Below are positions 30,429 to 42,311 of a DNA stretch of 64,000 nucleotides, piece after piece. Position 1 is the stretch's first letter, and every line of letters begins with the position of its first letter. Made by a program: the position numbers and the translations under genes. Origin of the DNA: Cyprinodon diabolis (taxonomy: Eukaryota; Chordata; Actinopteri; Cyprinodontiformes; Cyprinodontidae); NCBI GenBank assembly GCA_030533445.1, contig CM060072.1:18046267-18110266 (forward strand), in the 5' to 3' direction. Under the pieces are notes generated by a model, which searched no databases, had not been told where the DNA came from, and saw nothing but the letters and a program-made list of their open reading frames with translations.

Positions 30429-31237
30429 TGTAGTGTATTATTTGTCATAAATGATTAGAATAAAACAAGAATTAAAAGTTTTAAATGATTAAAGAGAGTT
30501 GTGTTCATGAATACATTTATGTAGGCCAAGAGGAGAAAAACAGAGCAATGAGTGTGTGTAACTGCTGCACCTGACTGTAAGAGGAAGAAAAGCACACGCA
30601 TCTGCTGGAAAGCACAGGATTAAGGCCCTTAGTGATAAGAAAAAGCACCCTCATAAAAATGAAGTATTTGACATATCAAGGTTAACCAGCCCAGCAAAAT
30701 TTGGCCATACAACTTGTGATAAATAGAGTTGTTATTTTCAAGGCACAATGTGCAGTACTGATCCCAGAAGGGGTGATGCTTTGACTGAGACACAAAGAGG
30801 AACACTAGGCCAGACTGACATGGCTTAAAGTAGGGAAAGGATAAGTTTCAACATGTTTTTGACTAAACCGTCATAAGTTTCTGCATGGCCTGAGAGAGTG
30901 CTCTCACAAGTATGAGATGTGTCTATGAATGTTACCGTGTTTTGCAGATAAATATCAATGTGACCTTTACCAATGACTGAAATATGTTCTGAAGGGGGTT
31001 TTTCCACCGATAAGAAATGTATAAAAGGGAGCTGGTTTCACCATTTGTCAGCTTCGGCTCACCAGCGCTGTGTAAATATGTAGTGTTTAGCAATAAACTC
31101 ACTGGACCTGGACTCAGCGGCCTCTGTCTAAATTTTTTGATCCTTGTTTGAGACTTTTTCTGCTTTTTAAGAACTTTGAATTTTTATAAAACTTAGCTTC
31201 AATTTTAAGTCGTCAAGAAGAGAATTATAGGACGACA
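30429..31237 (+). repeat. 3' LTR
   Basis: 809 bp, same sequence as 19206-20014 by eye, TG...CA ends, flanked on the right by the second CCAG (31238-31241). Confidence 0.95.
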
Positions 31238-31298
31238 CCAGTCCATGTCTGAAGAATCTGCTTTGATAATTCCGTATGGCCTTTATTTCTCATGATTT

Positions 31299-31953
31299 CA
31301 ATGCAATTCAGTTTTTTTATATAGCGGCGATTCACAACACATGTCATCTCAAGGCACTTTACAGTTCACCAGATCATACAGTCAAGTTGATACAAAGTTT
31401 CTATCTAAGGAAAAACCAGTTGACTGCATCGACTAACTGACTTGAATGCAATCCCTCACACAAAGCATGCTTGTCGCGACAGTGGAGAGGAAAAACTGCC
31501 TTTTAACAAGAAGAAACCTCCAGCAGAACCAGGCTCAATGTGAGTGTCCATCTGCCACGGTCGGCTGGGGTTCAAGGAAACAGAAGCAGAGATACAAAAA
31601 GGAACTGTAAAAGGCGGACCCGTCCAGGAAACACACAGCCTGGCAGACGAGCTCTGAGCCAACTCCCGTGTCAGAGGATGAAGAAAGTACATCCAGACAG
31701 TCACAGTCAGAGAAAAAGAACTACACTGAAAAACAGGCAGATCTCGAACATCTATAACAAAGGTGTTTATGGCAGCAGCGCAGCTGATATTTCTCTCCAG
31801 GATGGGGTCGCAGCCAAACAGGAACAGACGAGGCAAAGCTACTATGAGGAAAATCAGAAAGAACATAAAGTTAGAGATTGAACTAACAGATTCTGCAGAG
31901 TGGAAGAATAGCGATACAAAAAAGCAGAATTATGAAATACGGATCCCTATGCA
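31299..31953 (-). repeat. Interspersed repeat family A, copy 3
   Basis: Reverse-strand copy matching 12316-12965 along its length, including the AATTGAATTG-type tail at 31299-31325. Antisense open frames here (about 110-136 codons) repeat those in the other copies out of phase and are not genes. Confidence 0.8.
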
Positions 31954-34251
31954 ATGTACATAAGCACAACACTCCCACTTTCAGGAAAAAACAATAAGAG
32001 TTGACTGCAGTTTGTTGCCGTTTTAAATCCCTACATGTAAGGTCTATAAATACTTGGGAATACCTGGGAGTCTTACAAAAGGACAATGACAGCAATGAAA
32101 CACAACATCCACTTTATGAGATGGAAGACCTTTATTTTTTCTAAGGGCAAATTAACTTTGAGGGGACATTTTTTATTATTATTCATTCGTATCAACAACA
32201 TTTTGCCATAAGATAACTGTGTTATTTCTTCTCTGGTTCCCATCACACTTCCATTTTTCTGATAAAGGCACACTAGTGGTAAAAAAAAAAATAGGTTTCA
32301 ATCCTGGTTATAGCATCTGCTGTAAAAACTTGACAAGCAAATCCCAAGGATTTCCTGTGGTGACTCTTAAACAAGGGAGCAGCTGAAAACATGCAGATTA
32401 AAAACACTAAACGTTGAGCTTTTTATCCAAAATCTTTTTTTTTTTATTATTCACAATATTGGTCAGGCATAAAGCAAAGAAAGAATATGAGGAGATTTGC
32501 CTCAAGCCCGCTGTTGATGATCTCTCTGGGTCTGAATCTCTTCCAAAGCTTTAAGGAATTTGTTAGAGAGCATTTAAAATTAAAATATTTCCCAGAGGCA
32601 ATTACTCATAACACCTGAGCAAATCGGACCTGGAATCGTTCACTATACAGAAGATCAATCTTTCTACTGGGTCACATCAGACCTTACATCTAAATAATTT
32701 TGTGATGAGCACAAAAGAGGAGAGAGGACCCAGGATTATGAACAATGTTGAGATGTTTACCATTGAGGAACACTCAATAGTTTTTCTCTATATGCTGAAC
32801 TAGTATTGACAGCGGAGATGACATCATAAGCAAAAATTATATTTCCTAATGGGAGTTAAAGCTAAGGTTCAGTACCTTAAGGCATTGAACCTGGAAGTTG
32901 CCTTTTAAGTGTAAGATTTTACTTATAATGATGTCTACTGTGACTTTCCATGTAGTCTTTGATACCACTTATAGCCTTGGGAGTGTTCTTTAATTTAATC
33001 TCCAACCTGTTATGTATTCACGCTGCACCAACATAGTGCTGTCACTCTGATCTGTTGTACCTGCTGTGATCGACCACCTACACCCACCTGCTGCTCGTTC
33101 TCATCACTGTGTCCAATAATTTAGTTGCAGTTGCAATTTAAATCTTTTTACCTTTGAAGAGTTATCGTGTGTAGCTACTAGCTCATAGTGAGCAAAGTGC
33201 ATTTCGTCCTTGGTGTCAGCATGGCCTCTGGCTCTCCAAGAACAGCATAAAAAAAAAAAAAAAAAAACATCATGCCCTAAGGATAAATGTGCTCATGATG
33301 GCGAGAGATGGGGGGTTTATTTAACTAATGCTGGATAAGAGATAAAAAGGGAAAGGAAAAGCAGAGTTGTAAAAGAAATCAATGAAAAAAATGATAATTA
33401 TTCTTAAAAATAAATCTGTGGGTGTTTGGGAGGACAGAGGACAAGACAGAGGACAAATAAAAATAAAATGAGCAGGGTATTAAAAGGGAATTACATAGAA
33501 GTTAAAACTAACAAAAACAAAAGCTGCATTGAAAAATTATAAGGAAATTCGGACCTAGAGAATGAGCAATAAAGAAGAGAGAATGCTGCACAGTATCTGT
33601 TCTTCTGCCACAAGAGTCCTTCTTTAGAAAAACTTGGATAACTAAGATCTTAGACACATCCATGCACCCAAACAGAAAAAGAGAGAGAGTGAAAATACAG
33701 ATCCTATAAATACCCGAGCGAGCTTCAAGTGTCCTTGATAACAGTAAGATCCCTGAACAGAAATAGGCCTTCAAACTGTCTATTAAAGTCTACTGTGAGA
33801 TCCGTAGAGACAAGTTTGCAAACCCGCAAACACATTCTTCTTTCTGCCAGTCGACTCGTGTTGTGGTTTACACCAGAGTTTCCGAGTCATGCACATCAAA
33901 GCAGAACATGTAGATAGTTTATGGGAGGCCCTGCTCTAGCTGGCTGGATCTTTCTTTATTTACACACTTGAATCCAGCCTGTGCAAATATTTAACATTGG
34001 GCTTTTAGAAGATATGATGCAGACCAAATCTTAAAAAGTATTCACACCCTATTTAATCTTCTCATAGTTTGTGATGGAGCAGCTGCAGTTATCTACGTAA
34101 TTTTGGGGGATCTTATTGGGTAGACCTATAATATAGAGCACATATTGTGAAATGCAAAAAAAAAGAAACTTTTACTGATAAAAACAGTGGCACATTGCCA
34201 ACAGAGGGCCCTAGGACACCGAACCACTGACCCAATGATCTTGATTAAGAC
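31954..34251. other. No recognisable feature
   Basis: AT-rich DNA with A-runs (for example 33249-33267). No exon or transposon recognised. Confidence 0.5.
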
Positions 34252-34648
34252 TAGTGTTGCACAGATACCGATACCAGTATGGGGCAGGGCCCGATACAGG
34301 ACTAAAATGGTAATATCAGAATCGGCGTGTAGCAACAAATAGGGCATCAATACCATTTTGAGAGCCAAAAGTTTATTCAACTATTTTTAGCCATTCAAGG
34401 CAGGCAATAAAAAAAATCTACTGGATTCCCTTTGTATTAGTCTTTTTCCTGCTTCACAAAGGTAGGCAGCAGCTTAACAAAGCCATGATGGCAATTATTT
34501 TACATCCAAGTAGTATGCAGTTCTTCATATATACATCATCATCAAACATCGATTTCATACAGATGGTATCGGTATGGTATCAGTATCGGCAAATACTGCA
34601 CAGCCAGGTATCGGGTATTGGCCAAAAATTGGCATCGGTGCAACCCTA
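34252..34648. mobile_element. Short hAT-like TIR element
   Basis: The left end TAGTGTTGCACAGATACCGATACC is mirrored on the right by GGTATCGG...GGTGCAACCCTA. The interior contains ATCGGTATGGTATCAGTATCGG-type strings. About 397 bp, no coding capacity. Terminal TAGGGTTGCACCGATAC-type ends are typical of fish hAT MITEs. The target duplication is unclear. Confidence 0.65.
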
Positions 34649-35079
34649 ATTCACTAATACACTAATTCAGACATAAAAATAAAAAAATGTAGTATAAAAT
34701 TTTAATATTTTGAATTATATTCATATATGTTTTAGATATACAGGACAAACATTTAATTTTTAATGACAAGTAAAGCTGTTTCGTTCATCTTCGGATTGGT
34801 GATGTTTTTCCGCCCTAGGGCTCAAAAATCTTTGCCTATAGACTGTTGTTAAAAGTTGTCCATGTGCAGTAGCTCCTATTCAATGCAAAAGAGAAGACCA
34901 TCCTGGGGCACAGCTCTCGTGCCCCCAGAACTGAAAGCAACTTTATTTGCACACCTCTCGCCAAAGGGCTGACGTCTGAGCCGTCTGTTATAAAGTCCAG
35001 CTGATTGACAGGTTTATATAATTATTTAGCTACAGGGCTTGTCTAACTGCATGCCGGGAGGCTAATGCTTTTTACTTTA

Positions 35080-35251
35080 TAATTATCTCTTAATTATGAG
35101 ATCTTTTCTTATCATTACCAGATACAATCTCATACTTGCGAGATAAGATCTCATAATTACAACATACAGTACTGATCTGGTAATTATGAGATCTTAATTA
35201 TGAGAGAGAATCTCATAATTACGAGATACTGATCTCGTAATTATGAGATAA
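35080..35251. repeat. Palindromic AATTATGAGATCT cluster
   Basis: At least six alternating copies of (A)TCTCATAATTA(C)GAGAT and its inverse. The last pair forms a perfect 18-bp inverted repeat (35210-35227 and 35232-35249) with an ACTG loop. No gene or transposon ends accompany it. Confidence 0.75.
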
Positions 35252-36279
35252 GCTGTCAGATTTGTGAGGTTTTTCTTTTTATCAGTTCTGATAACATTCC
35301 CTATCCCGGCTGAAGGAAAAAATCCACTCAGCCCGATGCCTCCACTACCAAGTTTTACAATGAGTTCAGGCTGATAAGGCGTGCGTGACAGTTTCTCGTC
35401 CAATAAAGGGTTTCATATGATCGCCAAAAAGTTAACCTGATCACACACATTTTTTCACATGCAAACTCTGTCCCTGCTTGCTAGTAGCAAACTTAAAACA
35501 TCTTGTGAATTTCTTATAAAATGCACCACCTTCTGGTACATAAGACCAGGTTTGAAGAGTGCGTGACAAACAATAGTCCAGCCAAGGCTGTGGAAATCCT
35601 TCACAGGCTTTGCTGTTACACAGGCCTCTTTGCTCTTTTTCTGATGAATGTTTCTGACCTGCTTGCCAATAAAGTTGGTCAGTCAGGTCTTCATATGCTT
35701 GAAGCTGTTTTTCTACTAACATTTTCACATAATGACTTGATAGTGCCTCTGTAAAATTTTTATTTCTTAGCATAATTTTTCATAACTATGCCCAGCTTAA
35801 AACTTCTTAACATCTTTATTCCTTAACTGTCTGCTGTTTTCCTTGTTCTTCATAATGCCCTAAACCTCAGAGAAAACTTGGAATTATGGTGATATTGAGA
35901 CACAAATGGACTATTCATATTACTAAACAGACTTCTGAAGGCAATTGGTTACACTACATTTATTTAGGGACTATTATATGTGGACCACACTTTTCAGATT
36001 TTTCTTATTTAAAATTAAAATAAATTATTTGTATTTCTTCTACTTTCCATATATTGCTACTATGTTGGTCTATTGAATTAAATCTTAAGATAAATCATAG
36101 AACCTTGAAGTGAAAAAAACCCAACTAAAAATAATTTAAGGGTATGCATGATTTTGCAAAACAGAACAATTTGCACAATTTTCCTTTGGTTCAAATAAAT
36201 ATTTAAAGAGATTATTTTTTGCTGATTTAATCAAAAGGGCAAAAGAAACAAAATCCAAGAACAAAATACAGGAAACCAA

Positions 36280-36480
36280 AAAGACAGAAGTCTGGGGAAA
36301 ATAAAAATATGAGGAGCCAAGTCACAACTAGAAAATGGCACTGAGGAACTGCAGGAGGCGTATATATAGGAAACAGAACAAAGACTAGGGTAATTAGCTG
36401 GGAGCAAGTGTAGATAGAAGCAACTAGAAGGTAGGGGAAATGAGACTGGCACAAGGGGGCAGCAGAGAGCAACACAAAAA
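36280..36480 (-). repeat. LTR-like interspersed repeat, copy 2
   Basis: Related to 3645-3850: both share an 'aacaaagac.aggg/ctaattag' block, then 'aggtaggg..aa.gagactggcacaagggggc'-like sequence. Likely an old reverse-oriented LTR or other dispersed repeat. Limits uncertain. Confidence 0.4.
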
Positions 36481-37539
36481 ACACAACACTCCTTGAATAT
36501 AACTAGAAAAAACTGCAATAACACAAAATGGAAAATAAACAATTACCAAGAAAACACAGAATGACATAAATACAAATTTAAATGAAAACTAAAAAAGAAA
36601 CCTAAACAGGAGTTCAAAAAGTCCATAACAAAAATAAAATCAAAAGACAGAGATGGCTGTTCATTCTATTTGCTAATGCAGCTATAACTGACAATGTGAT
36701 TGTACCTCAGCACTCTGCCCTAAAGGCACGATCAGCTAATCAGAGAGAAAAAGCTCTAAAAATCCCAATCAGATAGTTATTGATTAGCACAGCTGGAAAT
36801 GGATTTCAAACCATTGCCTTTAACTGATGTAGCTCAGTCATTCCAACCCAAGCCTCCTTCCCAGCTGGGATCATGGACTTTAACAAAATACAAACATTAG
36901 GAGAGAAATCATTACTTGAAATAATCTGACTTAAATCTATAGGTAGTTTTGTTTAACAGTTACACCTACAAACCATTTAATCAGATACATGTTATGAAAA
37001 AACAATTTTCCTCTTTATTTTATTAAATAATCTGAGCAATGTATTTCGTTTTTTTTCATGTTATAGGAGGAGAACATACAGAAACATTTAACCAAGAATA
37101 AAAAAATTTTTTAAAGCAAGACCTAGGGACCGATCAATTACAAAAGTTTTGGAAAGAATTGGCAATGCTACCCTTTTTTTTTAGGCCTCCCTATTGTTAA
37201 AAGAATCATTGAAATTTAATTATTCAGATCGATGAGGTGCAAATTATGATACCAAAACAATTATAATCTCTTGAGCAGAAATTTTATCTTAAATAAATTT
37301 CAAAATGTGATAATATTCTTAAGTGGTTCAAACACTTGTTACATTGATAGTTCTAAAACATGACCATGTGGATATTTGCAAAGTCATGTCCTAACCCAGT
37401 GCAGATTTACATATTCCAGCATAAACTCCATTAAATATTCTTTTATAAGGTTTTGTTTGTACATTTCAAAATTAAATGTTGAATTTACAAGGATTGCGTT
37501 TTATTTTGTTTCTTGTGGTATTGATTTTGCTTCAGTCTT

Positions 37540-37760
37540 TCTCGGTTTGTTCTCTCTGCTCTGTGCATGTTCCCTCTTCCATAACTGTCCCGCCTGCGTT
37601 GCAGCTATATTTTCTCTCTCAGTATATTTTAGTCCCTGTTTATTCCTTGTCAGATTCTCATTTCTTGATATTCTTCTTCTGCGTTCCTTTGCTTTGTTAC
37701 CCGCCTGTTATGGAGACCTGTCTTTAGCTTGGGCTTGGGTCTTTTTTCAACCTCTCTCAG
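37540..37760 (+). repeat. Possible LTR-type repeat fragment
   Basis: A pyrimidine-rich stretch with 'tatattttagtccctgtttattccttgtcagattctc' resembles U3-R parts of fish LTR elements. The open frames here (up to 169 codons) are repeat-derived and I see no domain in them. Weak call. Confidence 0.3.
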
Positions 37761-38063
37761 CACAGAAATTGGAAGTTATTTTTGTTCAACTTTCTTTGTT
37801 GCAAGACAAGCAGCTTCAGAAATTAAAGATGACTAGTAGAAATTCAGACCCCTCATTTCATAAAGATTATTGTTTGTTAGAGTAATTAGTAATGTGAACT
37901 AATTCAAATATTGAAGCTTCTTAGTGTTCACTTGGTAGAGCATAAAGGTGCTTTCAAAATACAGGCTTACAACTACTGGAAAAGAAAAATTTATTTTATC
38001 TAAAAATCAGAGTCTTTCAGAAGAACAATTTAACCTTGGGAGACTCACACAGAGAAAAGCAGC

Positions 38064-38219
38064 AATTAGTTTTATTAAATTAATTTATACAGGTAACACA
38101 GTCAGATTGGTCAATATGTTTCTATCTAAGGGAAACCAACTGACTGCATGGACTCTCAATCGTCACACCAAGCATGCTTGTTGTGACAGTGGAGAGGAAA
38201 ACTCCCTTTTAACAGGATT
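38064..38219 (-). repeat. Interspersed repeat family A, truncated copy 4
   Basis: Contains 'tttctatctaagggaaaccaactgactgcatggact' and 'aagcatgcttgttgtgacagtggagaggaaaactcccttttaaca', the 3' part of the family in reverse. Confidence 0.75.
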
Positions 38220-38419
38220 GGCTGAAGCAGGTGGTTCAGGTGAAACTGATGAGTCTCCCAGATTTATTTTTTGCTAAGTTTCATTATAAAAAGGAGGTTT
38301 AACACAGATATGTCAGCTCTCTAAAATTGATATCTTAATCTGTGCAGTACATGCTCTCAAACCTCGGTTAATGCTCGCTTTACTTGAATCATTTATGTAA
38401 CCATGAGATACTTGGACCC

Positions 38420-38955
38420 CTTTTGAGATCATATGCTGGTGCGGTTGGTCGTTGGTTCCTCCTAATGCAGAACAATGCTAGACCTCATTTGGCTGGAGTG
38501 TGTCAGCAGGCATTGAAGCTATGGTCTGGCTCGCCTGTTTCCTAGACCTGAATCTGATTGAGCACGTCTGGGGCCATCCACCAATGTCACGTTGCACCAC
38601 TGTCCAGGAGTTGGCGGATACTCTAGTCCAGGTTTGAGAGGAGATCCTCAGGAGACCATCCGCCACCTCAGCAGGAGCGTGCCCAAGCATTATGAGGTGG
38701 TCATACAGGCACCTGAAGGCCAGACACAATACTGAGCTTCATTTTGACCCATTCTGAGGTCATTACATCAAAGTAGGATCAGCCTCTAGTGTATTTTTCC
38801 ATTTTAATTTTCTGTGAGACTCCAAATATAGATCTCCATTGCTTAACAAATTTGATTTCGTTGTCAGCACATTCAGCTTTGTACATAAAGTACTCAATGA
38901 GAATATGTTATTAATTTAAATCTAAGATGCGTTGAGTGTTGTTTATTTTTATTAG
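38420..38955 (+). pseudogene. Decayed Tc1/mariner-like transposase fragment
   Basis: In broken frames one can read the C-terminal half of a Tc1-type transposase: a second-Asp region (QNNARPHLAGVCQQ), a remnant of the [11 protein letters not shown] block, then 'tgtccaggagttggc' coding VQELAD and a typical 3' end. Frameshifts and stops are frequent. It continues into AT-rich 3' flank resembling the family's terminal region. The 5' half is missing. It is a different lineage from the intact element at 5156-6403. Confidence 0.7.
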
Positions 38956-38959
38956 CAGT

Positions 38960-40790
38960 ATAAATTTTATGCTTTTTCTAAAAATGTTGGCTTCCATATC
39001 TTTTCTTCAGGTTGTTCTGCAGATTCAGTCAAACAGAGACAAAGCAGGCAGACTCGGTTGGGCTCGATTGAACCTCAGCATATCTAACATTAAAACTGCA
39101 GACCAACTGATCAGGGCTCCAACCTCTAAAATGACAAAAGCCCATTTTTATTTACCGCCCTTAGAGATTTAGAATCTGCAGACAGAGACACTGAAATGTT
39201 TCCACAGTACAAGGAAGAAAAAAAAGAGATTTTAACCTGAATGAAATTCATTTCTCACCTCTCAAAATTCAAAGGATAATTGATTGAAAAAAGTAATTTT
39301 CTCTGATCTCTTTACTTTGTCCTTTACTGTTCCCATTTGCATTAATGGCTGGCATCTCTTATTATTTAAACCTATTCTCTGGTACAGTAAGGGGTTTAAG
39401 TCCCAAATGACTGATCTCACAGCTTCCTCCGAATATGCAATCACTGGACCTAGAAGAAGTATCCCTAGAAGTTTTTAAATAATGACAATATATCTAACTT
39501 AACAGAACTAAACTGTTGTTAATTTATCCAAGTAAAAAAGACAAATATTTCATAAGATTTTCTATAAACATACACAAAACTTCATGAGTCGATATTATTA
39601 ATATCTCTACTTCTAATTTTTGTTGACACCTTTTGTATTATTGGCAGTTAGAATATCTAAATTATTATTGCACTCACAGGCTTGGAGGCATCTTAGATTA
39701 GGAGTAAACATTTCCAAATATAAATAAATCCCAGCCCGTTGCCAGACACACTGCTTAGAAAACAATTTGATCACCAAGAAGGGTTGAGAATAACTGAATC
39801 GTCATCATCGTAAACTGCATGTAAATCTGTTTCCAGAACAATTAGCTCAAAGAAAACTGATACTAACCCTTAAAATCAGACATACATTTGTTGAAAAACA
39901 AAGATATTTTAAGATCATCCCCAGTGGTGCTTGGGACCATTAGGCTATGTTAATTCAAATATATTATAATATAAACCTATTTTTCTTATTTTGGGGATAA
40001 AAAACCCTGAATAACTCCTAAAATAATTTTTCAATACAACATGGCATAGGATAACAAAATGGTCTGAATAAGCCTTGTGCAAAATGCTTATGAGAACACA
40101 GCTCCCAACAGCGTTGACAGTGTTTACAGGAGTGACAGTGCAGACAGAAACCCACTAAAAGGATTTCTTTGATGCTGTGAGCAGCTGAAGCCAACAGCAG
40201 GGTGACAAATGAAAGTAGTTAGAACATGCAATTAGTTTCTTCAGTATCTAATTGATGTCAGTTTTAGCAATATTCTCCAACACTTTTAAAAAGTGTTTAA
40301 CATCTTTTGACAATCAGTAATCAAATCCTGATATATAATTCCTCATTCCCAACACTGTTTGTATTATCAAGATGCTTTATGACAGAGATAGAGGTGAAGA
40401 TTGGATTGCTTTAAGTGGTTTTAATCACTTTTTTTCTAAGTTTGACATTCAGAGGCAAACAAGACTAAACAAGTAAACTGAATGTTTAAAAGGAGGCATG
40501 GAACACAAAATAAAGAGGAACTTTACAGCAGTTAAAAAAAAAAACTGAGAACATTTTAAGACTTGCTTTTCTCATATAAACATACTTTAAAAGCAGTTTG
40601 AAACACTCAACAAGAAAATACACTGAACTGTATAGAAGAATGGCACAGAGGGTAACAGGGAAAAGAACAAATTGCACAAATTAAATTTCTTTAAAACCAA
40701 AACCCCTGACATAAAAAATGCTACAAAACGCTTTCTTTTTGAGGGTCAACATCTGAGCCTGTTAAACAGCAACATCATCCTATTAGTCTT
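38960..40790. other. Intergenic DNA downstream of RPA1
   Basis: No gene or recognisable mobile element. It probably includes the remainder of the RPA1 3' UTR near its right end. Confidence 0.45.
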
Positions 40791-40828
40791 TTTAATTGTT
40801 ATTATGATTTTTCATAATAACAATTAAA
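40791..40828. terminator. 17-bp perfect hairpin with ATTAAA in both arms
   Basis: The arms 40791-40807 (TTTAATTGTTATTATGA) and 40812-40828 are perfect inverse copies with a TTTT loop. ATTAAA, a common variant poly(A) signal, reads on the minus strand at 40791-40796 and on the plus strand at 40823-40828. It lies about 85 bases after the RPA1 stop, so it may help end RPA1 transcripts. The role is inferred. Confidence 0.55.
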
Positions 40829-40912
40829 CACCAGTCACAGCCCAGTCCAATCAGAAACCAGGCGAAGGTGCGTCCAATTATCAGGCAGCCGTTTCGATGA
40901 TAGCGACCAAGA

Positions 40913-41014
40913 TCAGCAAGCCAATTTCTGGATGTTACTGATCAGTCTCCTGCTGTATTCTCTGTAGTCGACAGGAAGCACCTCCATCACGGTGACTTTC
41001 ACCCGACTCTCATC
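40913..41014 (-). CDS. rpa1: RPA1 last coding exon
   Basis: Encodes the final 33 residues plus TGA (stop 40913-40915). It starts [20 protein letters not shown] and ends QKLAC, clearly homologous to the vertebrate RPA70 C-terminus ([20 protein letters not shown] in human, from memory). The acceptor reads ...TCCTCAG|GATGAG. The exon starts in phase 0, matching the preceding exon. This is the end of DNA-binding domain C, which also packs against RPA32/RPA14 in the heterotrimer. The last few residues differ from mammals. The preceding intron is about 9.6 kb. Confidence 0.93.
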   Translation of the reverse strand, partial: DESRVKVTVMEVLPVDYREYSRRLISNIQKLAC

Positions 41015-42247
41015 CTGAGGACCAAAGAAAAGGCTCAGGTTAAGACTGAACTAATGCACAGAGAGGCATCACTCAACAATGGTGGCTCTATGAATCAAAC
41101 AATTAAAAACAAATCTTTGTAACATTTTAATTAAAATCAATTTATCAATATAGTACAAATTCACAATATTTTCGAAGGAAAGTTGGCAGGATAAAAGTAA
41201 CCCTGGACACAATCTGAAGTTGGCAGACTATAACTACTGTTGCTTGGGGATCAGACATGAACAGTTTTAACATATTAAATTAAACGGGTTTGAGTGAAAA
41301 CTCAATAATAAAAATGTTTTATTTTATAAGAGTAAAAAAATTCTCCAGCTAATCACAACACACATCAGAGACATCCAGCTGGGCAGATTTAGCATCCAGT
41401 CGTATTTCAGTGCTCTTTGCAAACACACAGATCTGCATGACTAATAGGTATGTTTCATGTTATGTTTATTTGCATTTCTTGGTTCATTTTTAAGGTCTGA
41501 AACATGTTATAGAAACCATAGAAATTCCCAATAAATATGCAAAGACAGGACCACCTGTTCATCAAAGCCATTACTTTGGCAAATACAACATACAAGTAAT
41601 TTAATGAGAATTACTAGCTGATACGACTAACATCCCTCCATAAGAAGCATGCTAAATAAAATCTCTGAGAGGACACCAGGGTTGGCAAAAAACAAAAATG
41701 TATATCATAGCTAATAAAAAACAAAACAAACAAAAACTTCAAAAAATGTCTACGGGTAGTGATTCATTAATTGAAACACTACACCTTTTATGTCTGACCT
41801 GACATAAATCATTTACCAAACTCTGTTAGAAACTGATCAACTGCCCTTAGCTAAACACAACAAGTTAAATGCCCCATCAACCACTGGTCCTTCTAAAATA
41901 AAAGTCACATAGAATATTTTTAAAACAAACAAAAAAGTGAGAAAAAAAAGTCACCACACGTATCTAAACCTAATGCAGAGAGTATAATTTCTACAATGGT
42001 TTAAAAAAATTTTTTTTTTTTTATTCTACAGAATTAAATTATCCTTTATTAATAACTGGTAAAAGTTGTTACCCGGGTGAACTGCAGGTTTGTACCTTTT
42101 ACCCCAGCTACACCTCTCACTTAGCTGCCTTATCTAACACCAGTTTGTTGTGGGGGAAGCATGCTTAAAACCCAAGGCTGTGTCAAGTGGGGGGCAATCT
42201 TTGTTAAGCTTCTCACTGCGTCAACAGGTAAAATACCTAAGCAGATA

Positions 42248-42311
42248 TAGATATCCTCCATAGGCAGACATAGAGATCCTCCATAGGCAGACATAGATAT
42301 CCTACATAAGC
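42248..42311. repeat. 23-bp minisatellite, 2.8 units
   Basis: Units TAGATATCCTCCATAGGCAGACA at 42248-42270 and 42271-42293 (one mismatch) and a partial unit to 42311. Confidence 0.85.

Larger units (their letters stand above)
19206..31237 (+). mobile_element. Full-length endogenous retrovirus (12.0 kb)
   Basis: Order: 5' LTR, tRNA-Arg primer site, long leader, gag (MA, CA, NC), protease, RT/RNase H/integrase, remnant env, accessory ORF, polypurine tract, 3' LTR. LTRs are the same length (809 bp) and no difference was found by eye, so insertion is recent. Gag and protease share one frame split by a UAG, the gamma/epsilon-type strategy. The env anchor and SU start also look gamma/epsilon-like. 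The provirus is defective: TAA in gag at 21942, frame change near 24420-24435, early stop in integrase at 27637 and a large env deletion near 28450-28490. From memory, snakehead fish retrovirus also uses an Arg primer and has extra ORFs. Relationship to it needs alignment. Confidence 0.95.

Noticed and set aside
31456..31881. 113- and 136-codon open frames on opposite strands
   Set aside because: They fall inside repeat family A. The other copies do not keep the frame open.
37376..37885. 169-codon plus-strand open frame
   Set aside because: Cys/Phe/Leu-rich translation of pyrimidine-rich repeat-like DNA. No motif, no splice context.
42248..42311. Considered as a CRISPR-like repeat array
   Set aside because: Units abut without spacers. 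The genome is eukaryotic and the array is a minisatellite.
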